Assembly: GCA_963931865.1 (NCBI GenBank)
Contig: OZ007517.1
Location: 6,833,707 to 6,897,706, forward strand
From: Axinella damicornis
Lineage: Eukaryota; Porifera; Demospongiae; Axinellida; Axinellidae
Direction of reading: 5' to 3'
Length of the DNA: 64,000 bases
Part shown: positions 48,775 through 58,877 of the stretch, one piece after another
Layout of the letters: each line of letters begins with the position of its first letter
Numbering within the stretch: position 1 is the first letter of the stretch
Made by a program: the position numbers and the translations under genes
The notes under the pieces: model-generated
The model's input: only the letters and a program-made list of their open reading frames with translations
What the model was told of the DNA's origin: nothing
Database searches by the model: none

Positions 48775-48974
48775 CAGGGTTTCATCTACTGGGGGGGGGC
48801 AGGGGGGAAGCTTCCCCCCCAAACAGTCTAGCTTCCCCCCCAAAGAAGAGATTGACTATATCATTACATCATAGGTAATACCATATTAGGACTCAGATTA
48901 ATTAACCTCAAAACATTTTGCACGGCACTTGCCACTACTTCCCCCCCAAACATTTTTTTCTAGATGAAACCCTG
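48775..48974. mobile_element. 200-bp MITE, CAGGGTTTCATCTA ends
   Basis: CAGGGTTTCATCTA and TAGATGAAACCCTG are inverses. TTTAG flanks both sides (48,770-48,774 and 48,975-48,979), a 5-bp duplication. Inside are G8/C7 runs and CTTCCCCCCCAAA motifs that can fold. It is nested in element B. Confidence 0.8.
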
Positions 48975-49494
48975 TTTAGGTATAGGTAACGGAACCGCAC
49001 GCACATCTAGAACCTGCCCTGGCTCTAATATACCCTAACCCATCGCCCTACTTCCTGCCGGACAATTATCCACTTCGTAATTATTATGTGTGTCTAATGT
49101 TCAACTTATATAACTCTTGTAATGCATAATACACTTAATGCTGTTTACAAATAAGTTGTGTAACGTGTAACTTTTACAATGTATAATTTCAATATAACTT
49201 GTGTCTAACTTTCAAATTATACACTTTATACTGTGTGCAATTATATTTTATAACCCGTATAATTATAATGTCAAGGTCTTAGTCGGGGGGCAAGACCACA
49301 AGTAGGGGACGAAGCTCTAGTGATTTGAAGTTAACGCTTTACGCTCCAAACTGTAATATACATAGCAGTGCTGCATCATATGAGTTGTAATACTGTCTCT
49401 AATCCTCCATGATAATATATAGTGAGGTTTGGATGGGGATAAGTCAGTATGTTATGCCTTTAGGACTTCGAACGGTGGAGCTTTTCTTCTACTT

Positions 49495-49743
49495 GTCTGT
49501 TGTGGCATGCGCAGTCAATCACCTTCCAGAGGTAGATGCAGAGACGAGATCTGGTCATCTTTCCTGCAGTTGTGTTTGAATTTACCCCCAAGCCATTTGA
49601 AAACCTGTTCAGCGCACTCGGTATTTACTCCATGGATCTCTGAAAACTGTGGAAGACGTGGATGATACTTGCAGTCGGGGTTGTCAGGAGGCATGCATGT
49701 TGCCTCCTTGTGTTTCTGACAGTGCCAGAGGTCGACCATCATC
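49495..49743 (-). pseudogene. C-terminal transposase exon remnant, KDZ-like
   Basis: After an acceptor-like TTTTATAG, the minus frame gives NVKMMVDLWHCQKHK, then PDCKYHPRLPQFSEIHGVNT and ECAEQVFKWLGGKFKHN. One base later in another frame it continues MTRSRLCIYLWKVIDCACH. The NT-x-x-EQ-x-FxWL...K/R-x-MxR pattern resembles the C-terminal part of KDZ-type (Kyakuja/Dileera/Zisupton) transposases and relatives, from memory. A 1-bp insertion near 49,560 breaks it. It sits in the middle of element B, so it may be the remains of that element's own transposase. Family assignment is moderate at best. Confidence 0.45.
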
Positions 49744-49817
49744 TTGACATTGCTATAAAAACAATCCAGTACATATATTAATTATAGTGGAAACTCATGG
49801 CACGTGGTTCACTCCAG

Positions 49818-50350
49818 TAGCAAATTTGCAATAGCAGAATATTCAAACAATAGCAAAATAGCACTATAATAGCAAAATAGCACTATAATAGCAAAATAGC
49901 AACAATTGCAGAATAGCAGGTGTACTATACTATACACACTATAATAGCAAAATAGCACTATAATAGCTATAATAGCAAAATAGCAACAATAGCAGAATAG
50001 CAGGTGTACTATACTATACACACTATAGCAGGTGTACTATACTATACACACTATAATAGCAAAATAGCAACAATTGCAGAATAGCAGGTGTACTATAGTA
50101 CTATACTATACACACTATAATAGCAAAATAGCACTATAATAGCTATAATAGCAAAATAGCAACAATAGCAGAATAGCAGGTGTACTATACTATACACACT
50201 ATAGCAGGTGTACTATACTATACACACTATAATAGCAAAATAGCAACAATTGCAGAATAGCATGACTGTATTAGAAATAGTAGCACAAATGAACCATAAA
50301 ATAGCACTCCAAAAAGAATAGCAAAATAGCAACATTAATAGCGCACTGCT
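49818..50350 (-). repeat. AATAGCAAAATAGCA array, right arm of element B
   Basis: Inverse of the left arm (GCAAAATAGCA units). It is organised in a higher-order block containing GCAGGTGTACTATACTATAC and ACACTATAATAGC that recurs about every 60 bp and again as a larger ~180-bp duplication. Confidence 0.9.
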
Positions 50351-50446
50351 ATAGCCAATACTAGATTACGTCATAAAAAAGTGACCAATCAGATTCATCT
50401 TAGATAAGTACTGCGGTACTGTTGGAATGTCGCTCAGAACACCAGA

Positions 50447-50523
50447 CCCTCTTTCCGCGTTTCGGGAGGGTCTGGGCACGAGACTAGTCTCGCGGGTCAG
50501 ACTTGCGTCTGGGAACGAGACTA
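50447..50523. repeat. Composite right terminus and the palindromic micro-element it entered
   Basis: After the composite ends at 50,486, GTCTCGCGGGTCAGACTTGC and GTCTGGGAACGAGACTA follow. Joining the left flank (30,449-30,459) with this gives a ~40-bp hairpin of the same TAGTCTCG family. Its own flanks share TGACCA (30,440 and 50,524), a possible eroded target duplication. The 20-kb element therefore inserted into a smaller relative. Confidence 0.6.
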
Positions 50524-51354
50524 TGACCAGCAGCTAAATGAAGTGACCTTTGCCCTCTTCACGCCGCGGTTCCAAACCGACTGAGTGTCCGGAGCTTGGA
50601 CTGTGATATTTCGTCATTGCTGAACATGCTGCGCATGCGCTGTCACAATTTTGAACCAGCATGCAGTACTATACAGTAAGGTGATGGGAGCCTTGGGAGG
50701 GAGCTGGAGGTGAGTACAGTAGCTGAGTAGCAGAAATATTGGTACAAGAATAGCTTCAATACCTCATACCTTATCTGAGGTAGGCAAATGGAACAAGACA
50801 GGTTTCTTGAGGGTTGTGCTCATAGGTTTACACATGACCAGAGCTGGAGGGCATGTTCAAATTCACCAGTAGATCTAGATCTCTATACCATCTTGCCTCG
50901 TTCCCAGGCCCCCTCCCAGGTTTTCATTGGGGAGAGCCTGCTGCATGGTTCCTCATGTGCACCTTTTCAAAATGAAATAAGCGAAGTTTCGCTTATTGTT
51001 AACATGTTCAACAAACTACATGACATGTATTATGCTTTGCATATCACAGTCACCCCCCCCCCCCCCCCCCCCCCCCCCGATACATGATTGTGGTAAGTTA
51101 CCTGGTACCTTTGCGCTTGCTGTTCTGAGCCCCAGTTCGCATTATGAAGTCCTTTCTATCCTTGACGTCATGCATGTGAGGAAACATACCAGGCCCTATG
51201 CATTCTTCATGCAACCAAAAGCGGTACGGGCCTGGGACACACCTGCATTTCCACTCCTCTGCTTGCACTACCAAACAAGCTTAATTGCCACGTATCACTG
51301 TTCACCTATTCGAGTCACTACATACCTAGCCTCATTCACAGGCCTTCTCACTCC

Positions 51355-51435
51355 TAGCCTCGTTCCCAGGCCTCCACCCAGATTTTATCTCGTCCGCGGC
51401 TGCTAAATCTGGGCGGAGGCCTGGGAATGAGGCTA
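51355..51435. mobile_element. 81-bp TAGCCTCG-family hairpin
   Basis: TAGCCTCGTTCCCAGGCCTC and GAGGCCTGGGAATGAGGCTA are inverses with a TAAATCTGGG/CCCAGATTTTA stem. Flanks CTCACTCC and CTGACCCC look like an eroded 8-bp duplication. The paralog has the empty site TTCTCACCCCAGCG at about 1307-1320. Confidence 0.82.
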
Positions 51436-52360
51436 CTGACCCCAGCGTTTGTTGCTTGCAGTACTTTGACTTCACCTCGTGAATATATTGCTTTCCTGAA
51501 AAATTACACTGCAAGCCATGCTAGTACACATTCACTCCCTGACTTAAGAATTACCGTGGTCCTAGGTCCCATATTTAACGGCCCACAATGACCCTTTTTC
51601 AGGAATCCAGTGCCCTATGGCAGTGCACAATATAATTTTTAAAAGCTGGTCTGACATAATGTCAGACCAACACCGGTATTGGTCGGACATGATCTGACAC
51701 TAACAAATTTGCCGGGCGGGAGCTACATGTAGGCTTATGATCTTTCGGTGTGGGGTGGTAATCTGAGGGAATGTATATAGGTACATATGTACATGTATGT
51801 CTGTGAAGTGCTCATGTATCTGAAATGATTGTGGCCCCACAGCGAAGTCACTGTCACAATACCTGTGAAACCAGCGCGGAGGTAGCGCTACAAACGTTAT
51901 TATGGGTTTTGGTATCGCCGCTTCATGAATAATATTATAGTTGCGGGCTGTGAATACATAATCAGAACTATGAATACGTAAAGTAGGCATGCGCTATGTT
52001 CCCTGTGTGGCTTCCCACTGCTTATTCTGCCAATATGTCAGCGCAGAACAGTTAGTGGACGGCCATATCAGCGCTTCGCCCGGAATATGGCCGATGGCCG
52101 ACTGTTATAATGTGCTCTGCATGGCAGCAACTTTAGCGGCCCACAATGTCCATAACTCAGAATCTAGCTCCCCGCAGTATAGTAGCAATGTAGCGCCGCA
52201 TGTTGGAAGTTAGCACCCACACTTTGCGTCCCTTACGCTTGGAATGCCATGGTTATGCACAGAGGTCAATCAATATTGTGGTGTTGCGCATGTGCAATGC
52301 AGCTTTAGCGTGTACAAGTAACCATTGTCCAATTCTTTTCATTCCTGTCTCTAGCCGCTA

Positions 52361-52647
52361 ATGTGCGCAGCCATCATCATGAGTCACGGTGGAACTGGTG
52401 AAACTTCAGAAGGTCCCCAACAAGTACGCACCAAGAGCATCAAGGAGCGGGGCAAGAGTACCAACAGCAAGAAGCGGGCCAATGGCAAGGAGCGTGGGCG
52501 AACAGCTGTTTCCATTTCCAGTTCAAGCGAACCTACAGGTATAGAAGAGAGTGCAAGTGACATACGAGTGATTAGTGGTTTGGAAAAGAGCAACAGATTG
52601 AAGCGAGCACGAGAAGGTGACACAGCAGAACCCAAACCAAAGTACAT
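52361..52647 (+). CDS. First exon of an unrecognised basic protein, paralog of the 1.6-kb exon
   Basis: ATG at 52,361 (MCAAIIMSHGG) or more likely 52,379 (MSHGGTGETSEGPQQ), matching the start used in copy 1. It runs about 90 residues to EGDTAEPKPKY before a GTAAGT donor at 52,648. It shares SKSIKER-type, KGKERG and ISSSSEP blocks with the other copy, but differs by several in-frame indels, including loss of DKGKQ-like residues. Keeping the frame across indels supports past or present coding selection. A 6-bp TACATG addition sits just before the donor. There is no recognised domain, and the second exon was not found. Function unknown. Confidence 0.5.
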
Positions 52648-53100
52648 GTAAGTACCGCTACTGTAGTGTAAATCTTTACAATAGCTGTGTCCTGGATTTG
52701 GGATTTTGGGGGGGTAGTCTCATGGCCCAGGCTCTCACCAGAGAGAGTCTGCTCAATATGCCATACATGTACCTTTTGTGTTTCACAATGAAGGCTAACT
52801 ACATGTACACAGTATAAGTGGGTGGGAACATAGTTGGGGCATGCGTTTAGTAAAGCATCAACACCTGGGGTGTTACTGTACATGTATATAGCTGACCTAC
52901 ATGTACAGCACTTTGCAGCATTCTTGCAATGTCTTACAACAGGCCACAAGTATTAACCAATCAATTTGCAGAACAGTTTGAATTCTGTTTGCTGATTGGC
53001 TAATAAAATTGAAGCTCTACTGACCGGATATTGCAAGAACACTGCAAAGCACTGTACTAGTGTACTGAATGGCAAGCACATGAGGACACCTAGAAATTCC

Positions 53101-54586
53101 TGGCCTGTTAGATGGGAGATGATGATGGTAATTTGACTACCCTCCCGTAGTGGATGTGGCAGGGGAGGGGGAGGGGCAGTGTCAATCATTCAAGCATAGA
53201 TAATACTAGGAATACGTATCCGCATAATTGCCTCGCGCTCACGTCGCGGCCGCATGCGCAGCCTGGCCATGTGCTTATGAGTATGATAGCTCTAGATCTC
53301 TACTCTAGCTACATGTAAGTGTGAATTTGCGAGTGTGGAGCTGAGTCGATTACACTCATTGTTCGATTCCACATGTAGCTGCTCTAGCTCTGCAAGCCCT
53401 CAAGGTCCCGCTCGCTTGTACCCTAGCCCCTCTGGCTACGCGAGACTATCGTGGAGTTGCGGTATAAACAGATGTCGACTGTTTGACTCCATATGTAGCT
53501 GCTCCAGCTCTGCAAGCCCTGGAGCACCGCTCGCTCGTCCACTGATCTGTTTCTCAAGGTTGTAGTTCTCGCACCGTCGAACCCTCACAGCGAATAAAAC
53601 ACAATTGGCCGGCAGGAAACCCGCAACATTCCTATCAATTTAACATTCCTGAGACGTACCACGTACGCACGTACGTACATACGTATATAGTGAGAAATAG
53701 ATCCCCATTCAGAGCCTCGCGCTAATACGCTAGGGAGGTGCGTGGATGTGAAATGATACGCTTCTGCGGAGAGTACACGGAAATTCATTGAAGCAGTCAT
53801 GTGTTGGACCATATACGAAGAATGTCAATGTTCGTTCGACATTTCTACCCAGTTGCTGTTATGTACATGTAGTTGGATTATGAACAAGCAGCTACTACCA
53901 AGTACACTAAGCAACTGCTGCGTCTATCTAACACAAACCATTGTGGGAGATCAATTCAGCAACGAAGGAAGGCTGCTGGTTGTTGACGGTCGTTCTCAAC
54001 ATCAGAAACCATGGTACGAAATGACTGTGTATGTACAAGTTGTAACTTCCCAAGAAAGAACAGAACCGACTACCAAACTTCTGTAAACTTTCATTACCCG
54101 CCCACTGCAGTGGGTGTGAAAACATTACGAGATGTACAAATGTAGCGTAAGTCATTGATAGTCGCCCACTTAAGCTCGCTAAGGTCATATTTTGTGCGTA
54201 CTTTGGCGTATTTTCATTGGACAAACGCCAATCGATCGATCGGCTTTGTGTCGAAATCCCATACCGGAAACGAAGTCTTTAGCATGCCCAGAGCATTTGT
54301 GACATTGCGAAACGAACAGCATTATATATACCTCGACCGATTCTCACCCTTCTCTATGTAATGTCGCCTTCAATATTCTTTAGTGCAACGTATTGTCGCC
54401 CTGGCTTGGAATCAAACTTACTGTCTCACTCAACGCTGCCAGTCGGTTTGCATACCACGAAAAATAAACATTGGTACGTCATCAGCAATGAACCCGCCCA
54501 TACCAGTTCAATTTTTATCACTATTAAAGTACCGGAAGAGTACGTAATGCAGCGCAAGAAAGTATATACAGCGAAATTAATACTGC
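53101..54586. other. Copy-2-specific interval, no gene recognised
   Basis: Absent from the corresponding place in copy 1 (about 4450). It contains a tandem pair around 53,335-53,545 (TGTAGCTGCTCYAGCTCTGCAAG occurs twice, written with one ambiguity). No supported ORF. Confidence 0.45.
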
Positions 54587-55273
54587 TTACTTAAACAGAG
54601 TGTTGCACAGAGGACAGATCACGCAGTCATCACTATCTTTCTCCAAGCATTCTTTGTGGATCCACTTTGAGCAGTCACGCTGTGCCCTCTTTATTTCACG
54701 TTCTTGTTTCCTGGCTTCTTCTACCTCTTTCCTCTTTCTCTCCTTTTCCTCGATCATTGCAAGTGATTGAGCACTCGTCAATACTCAAGCACCAGAAGTG
54801 TGTACAGTGGCCTTTTGCTTACTGCTTGAAAGACTTGGTTTATACCCAGGACAGGTAAGGAACTCTGTAATGGCAGATTTTGGAGAACAAACGTCTCGTT
54901 GTGTACCTGTGGCACTAGGCGCTTTCGAATTTATTGGTGTGAGGTCACAACGTTGTGAAGGTTCTCTATGTCGAAGGGGTGTGCTGTGCTGTGGTGGTTT
55001 CTCTGTATCCATTTTATCAACAGGACAAACATGTGCAGGCAGGGAATCAGGATGGTTCTCAAGGAGCCATTGAACGTAATCATCATCTGTGAAAATATTG
55101 TAGCTATTCATTATCAAACCTGGTTTCAAATAAGAGAAGCTGCTCAATCGTGTAATTGTTGACAGCATCACCGGATGAGTTACGCTAGGGATAGCAGAAC
55201 AGCAAAAAGTAAGGAAACAAGCAGTTGAAAGAAGTTGATCATATTTCACATAATACATGTATAATGAGAACAT
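54587..55273 (-). pseudogene. C-terminal part of a pogo/Tigger-type (DDE_1) transposase
   Basis: One minus-strand frame runs through a single TGA at 54,785-54,787. Before the stop: FTDDDYVQWLLENHPDSLP, a Ser/Pro/Lys-rich linker and KATVHTSGA. After it: VLTSAQSLAMIEEKERKRKE, VEEARKQEREIKRAQR and a terminal CSKWIHKECLEK...CVICPLC zinc-binding motif. The LTS-x-x-SLAM-x-EEKE-x-K helix followed by a small Cys/His knuckle is typical of C-termini of pogo/Tigger-like transposases. The family usually reads AR-VLTS, so CGA to TGA at the stop is likely. The DDE core is not present in this window. The upstream limit of the exon is uncertain. Confidence 0.6.
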
Positions 55274-55812
55274 ATAGACTCTTAGTACCGGTCTTGCACA
55301 GCCAATGGAACTCTTTACTAACTACCTTAAGGTCACGGCTATTTGCAGGTACTAATTTTAGCGAATTCAAGAAAATTGCTACATGTAGCTAAATTTTGAC
55401 AATAATATATGTGACCATACATGACTGTGCATTAATTGGAACAAGCCATAGGCTATTCATCTACGAAGTGATGTGGGATCGACAAGGTGAGAGCAAGACT
55501 GCTCAAGTGAATTAAAGACCAGGTGTCCGCCTAAGTTTCAGTGAAATGTTGGAGATTCAGCAAAGATAAACAAATATTACAGCAACCTCGTTGTTGAGGG
55601 CTTCGTTGATAACCTGTGGGTGCTGGAGTGCGGATGAGAGGTTGGGTGCGATGAGGTGCGTGTGTGGTCCATGATAGCCAATATTGAAGCCATCCGTCAA
55701 TGATTGTACAAGCTTAAAAACAAAAGTTGGGCCTGGGTGGGAAGAGAGGAATCACGCAAAGACCTGCGGTCGTAAGGGTGTGTGTGGTGCATGCAATGAG
55801 ATGGGAGTGGGG

Positions 55813-57174
55813 TCAGCGAGCCTGCTGGGGGCAGGCACGCCTTGGGTGGCCTCCATTGCACTGGGAGCAGCGGTGGTAGTATGGGCACCGTTGGCCACGA
55901 AAACAAGATCCCCTGCGGTTGTAGAGGCGACAATACTTGTCTTCGTCTGGTCGAGGGTACAGTGGACCTTGCCTGTCAGTTGCCTGTTGGGGGCAATCGC
56001 GGGCTGTGTGGCCTGGGGTGTTACAGATGGGGCAGTGTGAGCCTGGAGGCTTGGTGGGGGCAGTCGGGGGACATGTGGTCTGGGCTGCCACAGGAATAGC
56101 ATACCGTGGTCCGCTTGGTGGCATCTGCTGAGAGCCATGTGGCTACCAGCTCCGGATCCGTGTTGGACCAGGTCATGTGAGGGTTGGAGGCCATCTTCAG
56201 CCTAAACTGGGAATCATACTGGAGCCATGCATATGATTGAAATCTGCGGCTAGATCTAGTTATAAAGCCTTGATACTGAAAAAGTTGCGCAGCGAGCTTA
56301 GGCTTATGGTCGCTGAGAACGCTTGCAAAAATGCTCCAGGCTTCTCAAGCCACGTGTCCAGACCTGTAATGCACCTGGTGCTAAGGGACCTGTTGGTACG
56401 GCTGGCTCGGGCCGATCCAACCAATGTAAGGTGTTCACAGACTAGCTTATTTAGGTCCACAAACTCACCTCGCTGGATAGCACTCCTGACCTTACATGGC
56501 ACTGGGGGGGTGTGTCGCTGGTGCTGTCCAGCATTCCAGCCGTGGTGGTGGCAATGGCGACGGCGGTGATGGGACTTGCGGGAGTGATGGTGGCGATCGG
56601 ATGAGGAGCCAGAGGAGGAGCTGGAGGATGGTGATGTAGAGGGACTGCTTGATGAAGAGCTAGTGTAGTGGCGGGAATGCCTGGCGCGTTTGGGGCGGGT
56701 TGGGGCACGGCTCTTGCGCTCCCTAGTCACAGATTCGGCGCTGCTGCTGGAGGAGGGAGGCGAGATGGCAGGAGTACGGTGCCGCTTGCGACCTTTTGTC
56801 GCGTCTGCCGCCAAGGCTGACCTTCTGGCCTTAGTCAATGCTTCTTGCTGGGCGTCAGTGAAAGGTGCTGCTGTGGCCTCTGAGTCCTCACCACTGCTGT
56901 TGTCGTCCCGGCCTGAGCCGGAATAGGTGGCGTTCTGTTCCTCCTCGCTGGAACTGGACTTGCTGTTGTGCTCAGAACTTGCTTGGGCCTGTAAGTAATC
57001 GTAAAGCCTCTTTGCTGCCGTGGCTTTGTTGCCTGCTTCAACCAGGTGATGATATTGGTTGAGGTAGAGGCGGATGGTGGATAATGGCAGGCACTTGATC
57101 TTGGGCAGGGCGATATCCAATGGCAGGGCAGGAGGGGGATTAGCCCCACCACGGGTAGATTTTTTGGTAGGCAT
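55813..57174 (-). pseudogene. Retrotransposon gag-like protein with CCHC knuckles, frameshifted
   Basis: ATG at 57,174 (MPTKKSTRGGANPPP). Features in order: a helical segment (LSTIRLYLNQYHHLVEAGNK), a Ser-rich acidic then basic/His-rich low-complexity tract (about residues 75-210), and RGEFVDLNKLVCEHLTL with LDTWLE. Next comes a frame change near 56,290 into FITRSSRRFQSYAWLQYD, FRLKMASNPHMTW and ATWLSADATKRTTVCYSC, with the first knuckle CYSCGSPDHMSPDC. A second change then gives CPICNTPGHTARDC and a Cys/His-rich CRLYNRRGSC...CPYYHRCSQC end. The layout is that of a gag or nucleocapsid. The sequence recalls DIRS/tyrosine-recombinase retroelements, from memory. No reverse transcriptase or recombinase follows, so it is a fragment. 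Confidence 0.6.
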
Positions 57175-57227
57175 GCTGCTGGATGATTGAGCAGCTCTGT
57201 CGAGGTTGCAGCACTGATTGCTGTACG

Positions 57228-57425
57228 AGGGTGCTTGCTACAGTTCACTGCCAGGAGCCGGTAGAAGCGGGTAGGAGACACTGTTCACTGGCAGGAGGGT
57301 GTGGTAGTTCGTGTGCTGACAGGATATGTCGTGGCTGTACACTGACAGGGGTTATTGCCGCTCTGTTCACTGACAGGAGGTGAATTTCAGTTCACTGCCA
57401 GGAGTTACTTGACAACGCACTAGAA
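57228..57425 (+). repeat. Degenerate TTCACTGMCAGGAG repeat upstream of the gag-like ORF
   Basis: About six spaced copies of TTCACTGCCAGGAG or CACTGACAGGAG between 57,240 and 57,405. It lies immediately 5' of the gag-like start on the minus strand, so it could be the element's leader or terminal repeat. Confidence 0.6.
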
Positions 57426-58323
57426 ACTTACTGCCAAGGCTCACTAAACTAAACTGACAAGGCTCTAGGACTAGCTAGCTGGCGAAAGCTACCACGAGGT
57501 GCGTGCGCATGGCTATGAGAAAGACCACGCGTGTGGTGCGCGCATGTGGTACGTGCGCACGCATGGCTGTGAGAATGACCACACCCACATCCGGCCCTTT
57601 GCGTGTAGCAGTAGTAGTATAATGTAGGCTCTGGATTGTGGCTAGGATGTTTGCTGGATGACTGGGTAGCCAACTTGCTCCAATTACTGGTGGCAAGTTG
57701 CAGAATGAACCGGATGCCGCTTGTGATACATGTAGCTGTTAACCTCGGTTTGCGCACTGACGCAAACCCCATTTTTCAATAACATCTGTCAAGGTGTCGG
57801 TAGCTAGCAAACGCAGATATCAGAAGGCAAAAGGCAAGAGCCATTCAGTAGCAATTATTTTCTTCCCATCGGCAGTGAACATGCTAGAACAACTCTTGGC
57901 TCACTGCTTCTTCCTGGTTTTCCAAACCTACAGTTTTCAATCCGTGGTTGATCCCAGCATCTCCATGTTCAATGATCACTTGATCGATTGTACCAGTATT
58001 CACACTTCACACATTGGATTTCCCTACTCAACACCCATGGCTAGCCTTGTTCCCAGCCTTCTACACCTCCAGTGTTTGATCGCTTATGCATAAATAGAGG
58101 GAGATGGCCTGAGGAATCTTACCGCATGATGTGCAGCATGGCGTAGTAGTAATTATGTCACAGAATATCTACATGTACGGATGGAATGGCTTATAATATT
58201 ATGTTCGCATTCTCATCCGCAGTTGCAGAGAAGCTAGAGAACCTAAACAAGTTCCAGAGAAGAGGTAAGTCCTACATGATTGGTTCAAAGCATAACTGCT
58301 GATGGATGGCTGTGATACAAGTA

Positions 58324-58877
58324 CCGTACTCTCGCGAAAGTCCGCCCACTCCGCAAAGAGCGCCCACCCCCCACTTTTGGCTCAATTTTCTATATAAGGT
58401 CAAAGTTTACTCGAATGAGCGCCCACCCTCGCGCTATAGCCTCGTGCCTCGTGTAACAGGCGATGGAGCGCATTAGTGAGATGTTCCAGCGTATCTGAGG
58501 TAAGAACCTCCTTGCAGCAAGTCTCTATTAGTCTGTGTATCTGTATCTATGGTGTCCATGTGTTGCCTGGTTTTGCCTGTGCTGACGACGGCCCCGGCGC
58601 GGCCTCCACGCTGGACCTCAGCCAGCGCTTGGCGGCAGCGAAGACGACGTGGTGAGCGGTGATGTTGCTAGTGACTCCAGCGATGTAGATGTGCTGGGAG
58701 GGCTTTGACTCACGCGCGCTTGCTGCTCGATCGCTGCTATTGCGCTACTTGTGTACGTAAACAAAGGTGGGCGCTCTTTCAAGGTTGAATGCGGAAACAC
58801 TCGAAAGAGCGCCGACCCCCCTGTTTGGTGAGAAAGTAAGATGCAGCGCCCATGGGCGGACTTTCGCAAGAGTACGG
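58324..58877. mobile_element. TA-flanked MITE, CCGTACTCTYGCGAAAGTCC ends
   Basis: CCGTACTCTCGCGAAAGTCC at the left and the inverse of CCGTACTCTTGCGAAAGTCC at the right. TA flanks at 58,322-58,323 and 58,878-58,879. GCGCCCACC/GGTGGGCGC blocks extend the inverted repeat. The corresponding place in copy 1 (about 15,030-15,045) is uninterrupted. Confidence 0.85.

Larger units (their letters stand above)
47871..50410. mobile_element. Foldback-like element B with TTGCTATTTTGC arms
   Basis: Shares ends with element A: TGCACATGATATTTTATCTAAA at the left (A has it at 31,438) and AGATTACGTCATAAAAAAGTG then ACTGCGGTACTGTTG at the right. The arms carry a different tandem repeat, TTGCTATTTTGCTATTC on the left and its inverse on the right. 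The outermost ~45 bp of the left end are missing, and the satellite abuts directly. The interior (48,510-49,818) holds a 200-bp MITE and a transposase-exon remnant on the minus strand. Confidence 0.6.
30460..50486. mobile_element. ~20-kb composite element with TAGTCTCG inverted ends and perfect 9-bp TSD
   Basis: The left end TAGTCTCGTTCCCAGACCCT at 30,460 continues CCCGAAACGCGGAAAGAGGG, is interrupted at 30,507 by a younger 392-bp element, then resumes with TTCTGAGCGATATT. The right end is the inverse, from about 50,427 to 50,486. The ~60-bp terminal repeats have only a few mismatches. GTCTCGCGG flanks it at 30,451-30,459 and 50,487-50,495, a perfect 9-bp duplication. In order inside: a ~480-bp unique segment, foldback-like element A, a 14-kb satellite, and foldback-like element B. 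No transposase for the outer ends is seen. Confidence 0.7.
50740..55570 (+). repeat. Segmental duplication, copy 2, first block
   Basis: Partner of 155-4570. It lacks the 423-1034 and 2621-3661 insertions but has an expanded 26-bp poly-C (51,053-51,078) where copy 1 has five C. It also has the 51,355-51,435 micro-element and a ~2.3-kb extra interval (53,101-55,440) containing a pogo-type remnant. Confidence 0.8.

Noticed and set aside
29101..49050. CCCTAA-like words (about 28,950, 33,665, 49,030) as interstitial telomere
   Set aside because: They are isolated, one to three degenerate units only, with no array.
31379..50434. A second nested target duplication (GAAATGTCG / GGAATGTCG) around elements A to B
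   Set aside because: The right-hand copy overlaps the composite's own terminal repeat (GCGACATT), so the match may be coincidental. I do not rely on it.
53335..53565. Short ORF with SICSCSSSASP repeats
   Set aside because: It comes from a two-unit DNA tandem duplication, with no homolog or splice evidence.
58446..58735. Possible exon in the 58.3-58.9 kb MITE (ATGGAGCGCATTAG with a GGTAAG donor)
   Set aside because: It is entirely inside a nonautonomous TA-flanked element, has a stop within eight codons and no conserved frame.
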